Positions 54,259 to 64,000 of a stretch of 64,000 nucleotides of DNA are shown one piece after another; within the stretch, counting starts at the first letter, position 1, and each line of letters begins with the position of its first letter. Made by a program: the position numbers and the translations under genes. This stretch comes from Pararge aegeria. Lineage: Eukaryota > Arthropoda > Insecta > Lepidoptera > Nymphalidae. The notes beneath the pieces were generated by a model. The model did not search any database. It saw only the letters and a list, made by a program, of their open reading frames with translations, and was not told where the DNA came from. The stretch covers positions 16,415,001 to 16,479,000 of the forward strand of contig NC_053187.1 of NCBI RefSeq assembly GCF_905163445.1, read 5' to 3'.

Positions 54259-54437
54259 TCTATATGTATAAAACAAAGTTGTGTTAGTTACACAATTTAT
54301 ATCTCAAGAACGGATGGACCAATTTTTATGATATTAGATGTTTTGAATTTCTCTTAGACCTGAATAGGATAGTTAGTATTAAAATGTTACATTCATAAAA
54401 AATAAAACGGCGACATGAAGTTTGCCGGGACAGCTAG
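54259..54437 (+). mobile_element. Helitron-like element, copy 2, in tandem
   Basis: Starts TCTATATGTATAAAACAAAG immediately at the end of copy 1 and ends GCCGGGACAGCTAG, then T. It lacks the palindrome of copy 1, so it shows the ancestral arrangement. Confidence 0.78.
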
Positions 54438-54470
54438 TTATTCATAAAAAAAAATATTTTAAGATTCGAA
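54438..54470 (+). repeat. SINE-A continuation after the Helitrons
   Basis: TTATTCATAAAAAAAAATATT resembles the SINE-A block TTATTCATAAAAATATTCAT, then diverges. Confidence 0.5.
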
Positions 54471-54744
54471 AAAACGCGGGTTTAATAAATTAGTAGAGTA
54501 TATGTATTAATCATTGAACAGGCTGCATTAAAACTTCGGCACAATATTTTACCAGCAAATAAATAATAATTGATTAACCGATATACTAATTACAATTAAC
54601 TGCTCTAACTGAAATCACTTTGGTTATTTTGCTGTTTACACTACAACGAGTGTTTGTTGAAACTGATTAAATTAATTGTGCATTTTCAGAAAATAATATC
54701 TCTAAATTAAATAAATGAAGGACATAAAATTTTGTATTGGTTCA

Positions 54745-54940
54745 AGCGGTGATAGCCCAGTGGGTAGGACTTCGACTTCACTTTGTTTCTAAGTTATGTG
54801 TGTTTTAAGCAATTTAAATATCACTTGCTTTAACAGTGAAGGAACTTGCATGCCTAAGATCTCGCCATGATGTTCTCAGAGGCGTGTCAAGTGGAGTTGT
54901 AAAGAGAGAGAAACTATTCTCATTCTGAGAGGATACGGGT
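54745..54940 (+). repeat. SINE-B, internally deleted, 3' end replaced by LINE-B
   Basis: AAGCGGTGATAGCCCAGTGG head; the box B segment is deleted after CTTCACTTTG; the body runs to ATTCTGAGAGGATACGG, where a minus LINE-B end begins. Confidence 0.78.
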
Positions 54941-54944
54941 TTCA

Positions 54945-55245
54945 AATTAAAATTCAAATTAAAATTCATTTATTTCAAGTAGGCCTACTTTATAAGCACT
55001 TTGAAACGTCAAGTTTGTATGTTTCTAGTGACTCTACCACCGGTTCGAAAAGCAGATTCTACCGATAAGAGCCGGCAAGAAACTCAGTAGTTGCTCTTTT
55101 CCAACATCAACATTTACAATCATTTTTATATCTTACGGGAGATGAGAGCGAGGCTGGCTGCTTCCAATCTACCTTGTCATTAAGGAATTTATGAAATGTG
55201 TTTTACACATTTTTTAAATGTATGTATTGGTAGGTCAAGAATTAC
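54945..55245 (-). mobile_element. LINE-B 3' end, minus strand
   Basis: Starts with AAATTAAAATTCATTTATTTC and runs through GCACTTTGAAACGTCAAG, GACTCTACCACCGG, GCCGGCAAGAAACTCAG. It abuts a truncated SINE-B. Confidence 0.78.
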
Positions 55246-55390
55246 CTTATATAAGTATGCAGCTATTTACGTTTCGTTACCTTTTTAATATGAAAAAGTA
55301 AAAACCACCTTAACCGATTTTAATGTGTTACTAATATTATTAAAACTTAAACGCACATAACTTCAAAAAGGTAGGGGTGCGTGGCGGAAG

Positions 55391-56403
55391 GTAAAGAAGT
55401 CAAATCATTACTTTGAAAATTAAAATAATAAACAGAGGTTTTTGCATTTTGGATTTATATAACAGAATATAAAAGCAGGAAAGTGTCTTACTAAAAATTA
55501 CGGTTACTGGTTATTTGGTAAAATGGAATCAATAGCGTTTGTTAAAGACTGAGACACCATGAGGTATCTTTGCAACGTCTACAGTCTCATACAAGAATGA
55601 TCGATTATCGAAAATGCTCCCTTATTGACACAATGTCATGAGCATTGGTTATATATCAAATATAATTTGAATTATTTCATGAGACTATCTATTAATGAAA
55701 ATTAATAATAATAAAAACTAATATTAATAAAAATTATCATATCAGCATATTTGTTAAAAGGCTGATTAATTTGATTAAATATCTGGGATATATAGAGTAT
55801 AGTCGCTTTATATAACATTTCAACACGTTATATTTGTCAAACGAAAAGAGTCTGTGACGTCATCCAACCCGCGCCTATGCTGTCCCGTTGTACGACTTTC
55901 CTCTGACTGGTTTGTAATATCGACAATTATCGAATAATATTATTATAGTAATGGCGCGTTACTTAACGCATTTAAAAAAATCCTTGCTTGAAAAGAAAAC
56001 ACTTAAATTTGAAAAGCAAAATTTTTCATACTAATATGAATTGAGTTCATATTATTCTCTAGCCATGAGCTTTCAGATATATAATAAATTGCAGGTACTC
56101 CCAGAAAGTTGAGCAGTCAGGTTGGCTTGAAATGGCATTTCGCCAATCCACCAAGAAATTGGATATGTTGCTGAAGTTCATTACTTCCGGTTTGGGAATA
56201 TGTTGCTAAAACGGAAATAACTGTGAAGAAATACCACTGAAATTTAATAAACGGTATCAAATTTTTAGTTAACACATTAAGTATGCCACTTAATTAAAGT
56301 TGGGGTTACTTTTCCTCATTAAACTTAACTAATGATAATTATTCAAAAAACTACAAGATATCAAGTTAAAATACTTAAAGTTGAGTACTTTAATTTACTT
56401 TAT
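55391..56403. other. No gene seen
   Basis: AT-rich; no repeat recognised. Confidence 0.5.
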
Positions 56404-56665
56404 CAATAAATAAATAAATATACCACGACAATACATACATCGCCACCTAGCCCCAAAGTAAGCGTAGCTTGTGTTATGGGTACTTAGACGACTGATGAAT
56501 ATTTTTATGAATAATATACATAAATACTTAGAATATACATATAAACACCCAGACACTGAAAAACATTCATGCTCATCACCCAAACATTTTCCAGTTGTGG
56601 GAATCGAACCCACGGCTCTGGGCTCAGAAAGCAGGGTTGCTGCAAACTGCGCCAATCGGCTGTCA
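56404..56665 (-). repeat. SINE-A, near full length
   Basis: Minus-strand copy, closely similar to the 2868-3126 copy (both share GCTCATCAC and CAGGGTTGCTGCAAACTG), suggesting the same subfamily. Confidence 0.9.
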
Positions 56666-56829
56666 CAGACACACAGATATATAAATTATTATAACCATCA
56701 ACTCGAATTCAACGCTACGACAAGTGACATTCTGGAATTTCCTAACACACGAATGATTGCTAACTCCACACTACACTTATCTTTGTAAAAAAAAAAGTCG
56801 GACAAACAACAAACAAAAAACTTGTCAAA

Positions 56830-57050
56830 AAACTATCTTGTCCCAAAGTAACAGCAGTTTGTGATAAGGGTAAACCCCCAAAAAGATGACTGCTGAATAT
56901 TTTTATGAATAATATACATAAATACTTATTGTATACAGATAAACACTCAAACACTGAAAAATAATTAAACAACAAACATTTTCCAGTTGTGGGACCCAAC
57001 GGCCTTTGGCTGTGAAAACAAGGTCACTGTCCACTGCGCCAATCAGCCGT
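56830..57050 (-). repeat. SINE-A, diverged, attached to repeat O
   Basis: Minus strand: head ACGGCTGATTGGCGCAGTGG, body disrupted, tail lost. Adjacent to the second copy of repeat O. Confidence 0.8.
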
Positions 57051-57128
57051 ATGGATAGTTGTGCGAGCTCCCAAAGTCTAAAATGATTTATTCTAAAAAG
57101 TGTTCCTACCTACAACTTATCAGCAGTC
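57051..57128 (-). repeat. Repeat O, copy 2, joined to SINE-A
   Basis: Plus strand GGATAGTTGTGCGAGCTCCC, AAAGTCTAAAATGATTTATTC, TACAACTTATCAG; the inverse of copy 1, with the SINE at the same border. Confidence 0.75.
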
Positions 57129-57134
57129 AGCCGT

Positions 57135-57215
57135 TCAAAAAAGGGGGATCGCGAGGTTAGAAAAAATAATTATATTAAAAAAGGTGGATCGTGAGAATTG
57201 AAAAAATATTTTTTG
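57135..57215 (+). repeat. Short imperfect tandem repeat (2 x about 42 bp)
   Basis: AAAAAAGGGGGATCGCGAGG then AAAAAAGGTGGATCGTGAGA, each followed by an AAAAAATA stretch. Confidence 0.7.
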
Positions 57216-57939
57216 TGACCCTTGAGACCATGCACGAGCTGCAATTATAATCCGAGCGTGACATGCGCGTGTTCTAGAAAGCACTCATTATTTCCCACAT
57301 TGCGGTCTGTTCAAACTATTATAATAAGGTACTATTAATAACAATCTAATGCAATTTGTACACCAGTTTGAGGTTAAACTGAATTATAGTTTTCAATTAC
57401 GCGGCAATTCACGAAAATGATTATAATTAGTGCGATGAGTGCTTTTTGGAAATTAATTGTGCTGCTAAAGAGCGCTAGGTGATGTCAACGTCAATGTCAG
57501 TTTAATAGTGTTTAGAGAGTAAATTACTGAATTTTTGTGGTCAATAGTCGCGTCGTGTTCAAGCAGGGTGGAGTTTTTGGGCTATGACATTTAATAGAAT
57601 TGTTGTGACAGCATAAATGAAATGCATTAATTGGATAGAAAACTGTTTTTTCGATTGAGTAGATTTACGTTTCGATCAATATTAAACTAGATGACGTGCT
57701 CTGTCAGTCGTAAAAAAACTTTCCGATAAAAATAATTGAAATTCACTCAGAAATTGTGAGTCTGTTATATGTTAGTTTTATGAAAAAAAACATATCTAAA
57801 ATAGAAGTAAAAGTCAGAATTTTTTTTATTTTATAGGAAGGTATAGATCTTGTTTTTTTACAACATTTTTAAATACTGATCAGATAACCATCAGTATATA
57901 TCTGTGATATACCATCGCTAGAACAAAAAGTTCATTAAT
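57216..57939. other. No gene seen
   Basis: AT-rich; some CpG near 57230-57260 and 57540. Confidence 0.5.
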
Positions 57940-58140
57940 TTTAAGTATGTATTTAATACATTATATTTTGAAACATAAAGGCTGTGTAATCGTACTGTCT
58001 TAACTACCGATTTCAAAATTAGATTCTACCAAGAAGAATTCGGAAAGAAACTCAGCAGTTCTTTTTAACATTCAATTTTTCAAATAATACAAACATTTTT
58101 ATATCTCGTAAAAGATCAGAACGGAGCTGACTGCTTTGAA
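57940..58140 (-). mobile_element. LINE-B 3' end, diverged
   Basis: GATTCTACCAAGAAGAATTCGG, AAACTCAGCAGTTC and GATCAGAACGGAGCTGACTG correspond to LINE-B on the minus strand; the extreme 3' end is degraded. Confidence 0.65.
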
Positions 58141-58159
58141 ATAACTTCCAGAATCATTC

Positions 58160-58255
58160 CATCCTATTACCAGCCCACTAGAGGGCATGGGTCTCCCAAA
58201 GAGAGAAGGGGTTAAGGCCGTAGTCCACCAGGCTGCCCAGTGCCTGTTGGTGGGC
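58160..58255 (-). repeat. SINE-B, 3' fragment abutting an RTE relic
   Basis: CCTATTACCAGCCCACTAG through TGTTGGTGGG, then RTE-like sequence. Confidence 0.78.
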
Positions 58256-58257
58256 AA

Positions 58258-58405
58258 ATAACGTTATCATTAAGAAATTAATCAATAATGATATCGTAAA
58301 CTATGTCATTTTTAAATGGCGCTGGGCCGGACACATAGCGAGAGCAAAGGACGGGCAATGGACAGAAAAGATACTCCACTGGTATCCATGCGAAGAGAGA
58401 TTATT
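58258..58405 (+). mobile_element. RTE-type LINE relic, other subfamily
   Basis: FKWRWAGHIARAKDGQWTEK and ILHWYP in one frame match the KWRWAGHVAR-type RTE C-terminus. It is truncated at both ends and attached to a SINE-B fragment. Confidence 0.72.
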
Positions 58406-58761
58406 ATTAAATTATATCATTGTCAAAATAGCAACCCTATAAAATAGTCACTATCCCATTCATACTAAAACTTACACGACAACGTTGGCAAGTAAAGGCG
58501 CCACATTCAAGCGTCCCTTATATATTTCCAATGTCTGTACCCGTATTTCGTGACAATATGAGAAATAAAGTTGTCCATTGCTGTTTTCTTCTTAATTCCG
58601 GCGCTTCGCACAGTTCTGATACTAATCCGGGGCCGGCCTGTATTGCAGCAACAAATTAAATTGGTGACTCGGATTTAGAAGGAAAGCGTTCCAATTAGTG
58701 TTTCGCAAGGTTTGAGTGTAGAGCAACTCGTCTAGGAGGAGACATGGCAATCTTTCCTAAT
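58406..58761. other. Low-copy GC-richer DNA
   Basis: Around 58595-58700 (AATTCCGGCGCTTCGCACAG, CCGGGGCCGGCCTGTATTGC) there is no repeat similarity and no convincing ORF. Confidence 0.4.
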
Positions 58762-59060
58762 AAAGCGGTTATAGCCTAGTGGGTAGGAGTTCTCCTTGTC
58801 GCCGCTAACTTTAAGACCTCTATTTTCTAGTTATTATGTCTTCAATTAAAATATAATTTACTTTAACGGTGAAAAACAAACATCTAGAGGTAACCTATAC
58901 GAGGGGTACCTGAGAGTTCTTCATAATGTTCTCAAAGGTGTGTGACGTCTACTGATCCGCATTTAGCCAGCGTAGTGGACTATGGCCTATACATTTCTCA
59001 TTATAAAAGGAGATCCGTGCCTCGTAGTGAGCTGCTAATGGGTTGATGATGATGAAGATA
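58762..59060 (+). repeat. SINE-B, near full length
   Basis: AAAGCGGTTATAGCCTAGTGG head, GTACCTGAGAGTTCTTC body, and a TTGATGATGATGAAG tail. Confidence 0.85.
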
Positions 59061-59969
59061 GCAAAGCAATAAACTTATAACTTTTGCATTGCATTCTTTT
59101 TAATTGTTGTTATGATCTGTAATCATACATATCTTTGTGTCATAGTTAGGATAAATTAGTAACATTATTAATTTATAGGTCAATAGTAAAAAAATCCTGG
59201 GATTGTTACATTCATTTGAGTAGATAGCGATAAATTGCCAAACAAAAAGACACATTCTATAATAATATAGTAATCAACACAAACCTGGGGTTCGATTTAC
59301 GTAGAGATACGTTATATGGCCACTTACAAGCGTAATTTATATTATATTATAAATTATTTTAAGTATAGATATGGTGTCAGATAAAACTGCAATTTTTAGC
59401 ATTATATTTTGACAGGTTTGAAGTTTTAATAGAGAATATCAGAATTTTCCGTCAAATTGATTTGTCGTAACGATCTGAAGAATATTCTTATGATTATGAT
59501 TCAGACTTTGTTTGTGTCACATTACAGAGATTTCTTGAGAATATTACATGACAGGCTTCATTCTAAATAAACTTCTAACGTAGTTTTGAATTAAGGTTCG
59601 GACTACAGAGATATTTAACGAGCCCGAGTGAGCTGGTACTTTGTCTAAAGAAAATGGTGTCTCCGACGACTCCCCATTTTCACATTGCTCGTAGTTCCGA
59701 ACGATTTTCAGCCGAGACCATCGGGATTGCCCACTTGGGACACCTGCTACTTTGTTTACTGGATAGTTAGAGATTCGCTTTGATTGTGTTTTTGATATTT
59801 TTTAAGATCCCAATGGCTGTTCTGCGATGTGCAAATTTTTTGCTCCTGAATCTGGAATTGGATAATTTTATTTTGTTTTAACGGTGTTTTCTCATTTATA
59901 GAGGATATTCAATATGATCATTCTCGTTCTATTTAACGCACACACATGCGTCCTCTCTTATATCTTATT
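59061..59969. other. Low-copy DNA, no gene seen
   Basis: A less AT-rich stretch at about 59615-59750 (GAGTGAGCTGGTACTTTGTC, TCTCCGACGACTCCCC) has no match elsewhere in the window. Confidence 0.4.
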
Positions 59970-60185
59970 AAATTTACCCGGCTAAGTTTGTTGTGGGCTC
60001 TTCTTAGACCAGGGCGCGTTTGGAACCCTCGTAGCTTTAGATTTAAGTTGGCGAACGAAGTTATCACCATCCCGTTACAATTATGTAAACAAATATGTAT
60101 GAACGATTCATAAGTGCCTGTGATAGGCCAAAATTTCTTTATTCATGTAATAAAGAAATTTTGAATTTGAATTTTTTGAATTTAT
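59970..60185 (+). mobile_element. LINE-A 3' UTR copy with terminal hairpin
   Basis: CCCGGCTAAGTTTGTTGTGG to GTGCCTGTGATAGGCC. Then an inverted piece AAAATTTCTTTATT sits opposite AATAAAGAAATTTT at the very end, forming a perfect 14-bp hairpin (60130-60163). Confidence 0.8.
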
Positions 60186-60983
60186 AGAAAATAGGATTTT
60201 AGAGTGTTACCTCGCTGCCCCAGTTCAAGTTGATGGGCTTTCAAGATTATTTTTTTTCATAGTAGTGATATAATCTACAATAATGTAGATTAACCCTGAC
60301 AGAAAGCCTAAAATGATCTCTTAGGAACGGAGTTTGACTATTATATACACCCGTTTCAAAAAACTCCGGTCTGGAATATACCGATTGAGAATTTCATAAG
60401 AAAAAAACCCAAAAAAAATATAAAAAACGATTGAGTAGTGTTTATGAGTGTGTTTGCGCGCGTGTGATTTTGTGTGTGATGTGTGTGAAGTATGTGTGTG
60501 TAAGTGCATTTAATAAAATGTGTCTATATCAGTTATATTTTAAAAAGAAATAAAGTGCAGAAGCGTCTTAATTTCTTCATAGGTTTGCGTATATCGTAGG
60601 TATAAAGCAATTTTTTAGTAAAGTTTGAAAAAAGAGTGGTGACCAATAACAAAAATGTTGGCCTCTGAGAATCGAACTTAGAAATCGTAGTCTATAGTCA
60701 TACATATAATATTGCCTATATTATTATTAGGTGTTTTAATTTAGTATTATGTTTGGCATAATACCTGTATTTTCTAATAAACCTTGTTGATTTCAAGTAA
60801 ATCCATTACCTGTTATCATCTCACAGAAGTAATAAACGTAACAGCTACCACATCTTCTATTATTTGGGAATTGGCAAAACGCCATACTCGACCAATCTAA
60901 CTGATTTTTTGTACATTTGATTTGGGTTACCAAATACCAAAAGCAAGAAGCACGCCTTTGAAAACATTTTAAATATTTTAAAT

Positions 60984-61143
60984 AAATAAATATACTACGA
61001 CAATACACGAAGTAAGTATAGTTTTTGATAATGGGTACTAAGATGACTGATGAACAATTTTTATGAATATATACAGATATACAGATGAAACGCCAGACAC
61101 TGAAAAGAAAGCAGGGTTATCGCCCACAGCGCCAATCGGCCGA
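60984..61143 (-). repeat. SINE-A, internally deleted
   Basis: Tail and head are present, but the box B region and part of the body are deleted. Head GGCCGATTGGCGCTG at 61143. Confidence 0.75.
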
Positions 61144-61254
61144 CAAATTATGGAGAACTCTTGCTCAGGTTTCCTTACGATATTTCGACCTGCTGCTTTG
61201 ACAAAGATGCTTAACACTAATTGAACGACGCAAACTGTCATAAGCTCCTTTTTT

Positions 61255-61552
61255 TTATTCTATTACAAGTTAGCCCTTGACTGCAATCTCTCCAGATGTT
61301 AAGTGATGATGCAGTCTTAGATGGTAGCGGGTTAACCTGTTTGGAGTAATTATGGCACTCTAATCGTTTTCTACGCGGCAATTTTTTTGGTAGGGTGGAA
61401 ACTAGTTGTGTCTAAAGCCTCCCACCAGACCATTATATATCGAGAAAATTGGGAAATTATAAATTCCCAGTAGCCCCCGCCGGGCGTCGAACCCCGTAAC
61501 TCCACTTATAAAACCAAAGCGCGCACCGCTGCGCCAAAGAGGTCGTCAACCC
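61255..61552 (-). repeat. SINE-C, full length
   Basis: Best minus copy. TATTCTATTACAAGTTAGCCC 3' end, GATGATGCAGTCTTAG, TTTCTACGCGGCA, AATTATAAATTCCCAG, GTCGAACCCCGTAACTCC (box B) and GCGCACCGCTGCGCC (box A). Confidence 0.86.
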
Positions 61553-61839
61553 TGCATATTAGGTTATAGGGTAAATATTGGGTCGAACTCTCCTTATTAA
61601 ACAAATATTTAAGGTATATTATACGCAAACGCTAGGCTGCATTTAGATTAGATAATTATCGCGATTATCGCTGCATAAATTATAACGCCTAAAGAGCTTT
61701 AATAATTGACGACCAGATTTTGAAATCCTATGCGTAATTCATAATAATTCGGATATAAGTTTTAGAATTTAATATTTAGCTTGCTCAATAAGTTTAAAAA
61801 TTATGTTTTAATATTAAGGTTTTGTTGTTTTTTAAAGCG

Positions 61840-62133
61840 GTGATAGCGCTTTGGGTAGGAGCTCGACTTTATTTTCCGGCGGCCGAGTTCGAATCCCATC
61901 ACGCACCTCTAACTTTCCTGAATTAGTTGCGTTTTAAGTAATTAAGAAATCACTTGCTTCAACGGTGAAGGAAAAAATCGTATCGTACATGATCTCTCAG
62001 GCATGCAGGTTTGTGTAGTCCACCAATTCGCACTGGGCTAGCCTGGTGGACTACGGCCTCAAGCATTTCTCATTGTGGGAGGAGACTCGTGCTCTGTAGA
62101 GGGCCGGTAATGGATTGATGTGATGAAGATGAT
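61840..62133 (+). repeat. SINE-B, near full length
   Basis: AAAGCGGTGATAGCGCTTTG head, intact GAGTTCGAATCCC box B, GATGTGATGAAGATGATTA tail. The middle carries an inverted CTCTCAGGCATGCAGG piece. Confidence 0.87.
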
Positions 62134-62257
62134 TAATGTTTTATTTGTTGTCATTAAAAATGTATTAATTTAAATTGCATTTAGCTTAAATTATAAACAA
62201 AAAAAAAATAAAAAAAAAATATTTATAAACAAAAATAACCTATGTACCAAAATACAA

Positions 62258-62750
62258 CTAAATAAAATCTAAAACGTCTTCAAATTCATCGTAGCGAGTA
62301 CCTAAGATGCTGGCAGCATTGCCCCTTAGAATGGCCACCTAATTCTTTGGCCAAGGTAACTGCCAGCTCTAGGATCACAGGTAGACTTGATACCTATATT
62401 TGACAATTCTTTAAAAAGAACTCGAGCCACCACGGTGCCAACGTCTCTACTCCAAAAGGCACAAAAATGAAACTGCTAGGTTCATATTTGCAAGTCTAGC
62501 TCAGTACTGGTAACAACCGCATCTACCATTGACGAGGTTACCTGGATGTGTGATGCAGCTAGGATATCGACACACGAGGCAACCCAGACAAACGACCTTC
62601 CTAGCTTCCACCGAACGAGTGTCATACCATCAGGTCTCTTGCCAAAGCAATAGGTTCTTATACAGCTGGTACGTGAGCGGTGAACTTTGTGCCACCTAAA
62701 GAAAGCCATGTATTGAAAGTGATCCGAAGTGGCAAGTCGTAACAAAATAT
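62258..62750 (-). pseudogene. Broken C-terminal ORF of a retroelement-associated protein family
   Basis: An 87-codon frame (62745 down to 62482) contains KRPDGMTLVRWKLGRSFVW and DILAASHI. After a frameshift near 62487, frame 2 gives YEPSSFIFVPFGVETLAPWW; after another, KSTCDPRAGSYLGQRIR; after a third, LRGNAASILGTRYDEFEDV and a stop at 62258-62260. From memory, this order (RPDG-T, then VETLGPW, then DxRAGS-LxQRIS-A-QRGNAAS) is the C-terminus of widespread invertebrate retroelement-linked ORFs preceded by reverse transcriptase. No RT is seen upstream. At least three frameshifts show it is dead, yet the protein pattern is still readable. No gene name is justified. Confidence 0.68.
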
Positions 62751-63133
62751 TTCTATTTTTTGGTTGTTCTTTTGTGTTTTATCCCTGTGTGCAAAAGTAA
62801 TTTAAAACGTCCAGCCATATTTTAGCTATTGATAAAAACTTGCAAAGTAAATATTTTTTTGTCTACATAATCATTGTCATTGTGTCATTGTAATAAAATG
62901 ACTATTTATTGGCAAGGATTAATTATCTATGCTTCATGATCATCGAAAATCAAGTTATAAATTATTAAATGCGTTATTGAAACTTATTTATAAGTACTCG
63001 TATATATATTTTTTTATTTATTTATTTATTCAGAATATTAATAAGGGTACAGAATTGACACAATTAACATGGTGCCACGATAACTGTAGCAGTAGTATAA
63101 ACTGTGTCGTAACAATTAACGCCCACCTCCAAC

Positions 63134-63229
63134 AATAAATGTATAGTACCAATAAAACAAAAGTAGAAATGCGAATAAAAAAATAAATGTATAATACCAA
63201 TAAAACAAAAGTAGAAATGCGAATAAAAA
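63134..63229 (+). repeat. Tandem repeat, 48 bp x 2
   Basis: AATAAATGTATAGTACCAAT and AATAAATGTATAATACCAAT start units of exactly 48 bp (63134-63181, 63182-63229) that differ by one visible base. Confidence 0.9.
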
Positions 63230-63494
63230 AAAAATTAGAGCCGGGTAAGACAATTAGACAAATATAAATAAAAACAATGTTTAAGTTTCAAATTAAAAAT
63301 AAAACAATGAAGTATATAACTCTGACTATTTTTTTACATCTACTTAAGAGCAATATGTCTGTGGTATGATATTTTCCTTTGGCTTGCAATTCGAATATGA
63401 TTATTTCAGGCTGAAATAGGCATAGCTGTGAGCATGTGAGAGATAGACATACGGACAAAGTTCAGTTTATCCCAGTTAAACTCTAAATATATTA

Positions 63495-63792
63495 CTGCCC
63501 CGTTGGTCTAGTGGTTAGCATCTTTAACTACAGATTACGAGGTCCTGGTTTCGCATCCAGGGTCGGATCAAAAGTTACCGGTATTGTGTTTTTTTAAAGA
63601 AATCTCAGTCTGAAGATGGAAATTTTGCAGTGTCAACCTCCGTGCCTCGGAAATCATCGGTCCTGGTAATCATCACTAACGTCTCAAAGCCCACCAATCC
63701 GCATTTGAGCAGTGTGATGGGATATGCCCTTAAAACTTAAAGAGTAGTTCTGTGACCAGTAGGACAAAGGCTGCAATGATGATGATGATACT
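63495..63792 (+). repeat. SINE-D, full length with tRNA-like head
   Basis: The head CCCCGTTGGTCTAGTGGTTAG has a strong box A, and GGTTTCGCATCCAGG is box B-like. The body ends with a (GATG)n tail preceded by CCCACCAATCCGCA, a block shared with SINE-B. It is not a functional tRNA gene: no acceptor stem closes. Confidence 0.75.
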
Positions 63793-64000
63793 CTAAATAG
63801 GATGTTTTTTTTTTAGTTTTTTACCTACACATGGAAAAATTATCAATTTTATAAATTTAATCGCGCCCTAAACGGTTTTACCACTGAACTACGGCTCTCC
63901 TACCGCCGACGCCGAAATTAGTATATGCTTTTTATACTATTTAGATATATTTGATAAGATTTATGATTGATAGGCTATAAATGTCGAATTAATTCATGTG

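Noticed and set aside
63498..63570. Possible functional tRNA (CCCCGTTGGTCTAGTGG)
   Set aside because: No closing acceptor stem, and it continues into a SINE body with a (GATG)n tail.
1..64000. CRISPR array, operons, phage or bacterial systems
   Set aside because: The sequence is insect nuclear DNA; regular repeats are SINEs and microsatellites, with no spaced direct-repeat array.

Overview
The window is eukaryotic: AT-rich, intron-and-repeat-dominated nuclear DNA from a moth or butterfly (Lepidoptera). The repeat families point to this: tRNA-headed SINEs ending in (TTTA)n or (GATG)n, LINE 3' ends with the polyadenylation-type ending ATGAATAAAGAAATTTTGAA, RTE-type LINE tails and CTAG-ended Helitrons. 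They look most like nymphalid butterfly repeats to me, but that is from memory. There is no bacterial or phage gene organisation. Long open frames are rare and almost all are shadows of repeats.

Only one cellular coding exon is supported: 24632-24767 (+), a 136-nt internal exon with AG/GTGAGT splice borders. It encodes part of an immunoglobulin domain with the GRYRCEVSADAPSF signature of the beaten-path (Beat) axon-guidance family. The rest of the window is best read as the two very long introns flanking it, or intron plus neighbouring intergenic DNA. I did not find another Beat exon.

The introns are a dense, nested repeat landscape. Family labels are mine. SINE-A: tRNA head GGCGCAGTGGGCAGCGACC, (TTTA)n tail, 16 copies. 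SINE-B: head AGCGGTGATAGCCCAGTGGG, (GATG)n tail, about 20 copies or pieces. SINE-C: body with CCGCTAAGCGATTTAGCG-like and GTCGCGTAGAAACC motifs, about 17 copies or pieces. SINE-D: head CCCCGTTGGTCTAGTGG, 2 copies. LINE-A: C-terminal ORF plus 3' UTR, 6 copies. LINE-B: 3' ends with GACTTGACGTTTCAAAAGTG. RTE: 3' ORF remnants, 4 copies. Family J: LINE-like 3' ends, 3 copies. Family F: 5-6 copies. Family G: palindromic, 4-5 copies. There are also a tandem Helitron pair, a hAT-like MITE and several unclassified repeat pairs.

The largest coding object is a 5'-truncated non-LTR retrotransposon at 11689-13315. Its 483-codon reverse-transcriptase frame is uninterrupted, and it has split a SINE-A copy. 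At least eight element-in-element insertions can be read, several with target-site duplications (TSDs): RTE in SINE-B, LINE-A in SINE-B, LINE-A in SINE-C, SINE-A in SINE-B, SINE-A in SINE-C, SINE-A in F, G in F, hAT-MITE in SINE-C, and a Helitron pair in SINE-A beside F. These give a relative insertion chronology. A frameshifted retroelement-associated ORF lies on the minus strand at 62258-62750.

Region by region: 0-11 kb, SINE-B/C/A copies, a palindromic element and a tandem duplication. 11-14 kb, the LINE in SINE-A, then SINE-B. 14-22 kb, sparse repeats with a few low-copy GC-richer islands. 22-26.3 kb, the exon neighbourhood (duplicated module, LINE-A tail, SINE-C, RTE relic, exon, stem-loop, inverted SINE-A pair). 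26-38 kb, the densest nest of insertions. 38-46 kb, low-copy repeats (I, H, paired palindromes, a 1-kb element). 46-54.5 kb, SINE-A/C/D and the Helitron nest. 54.5-64 kb, SINE-B/A/C, LINE tails, the broken retroelement ORF and SINE-D.
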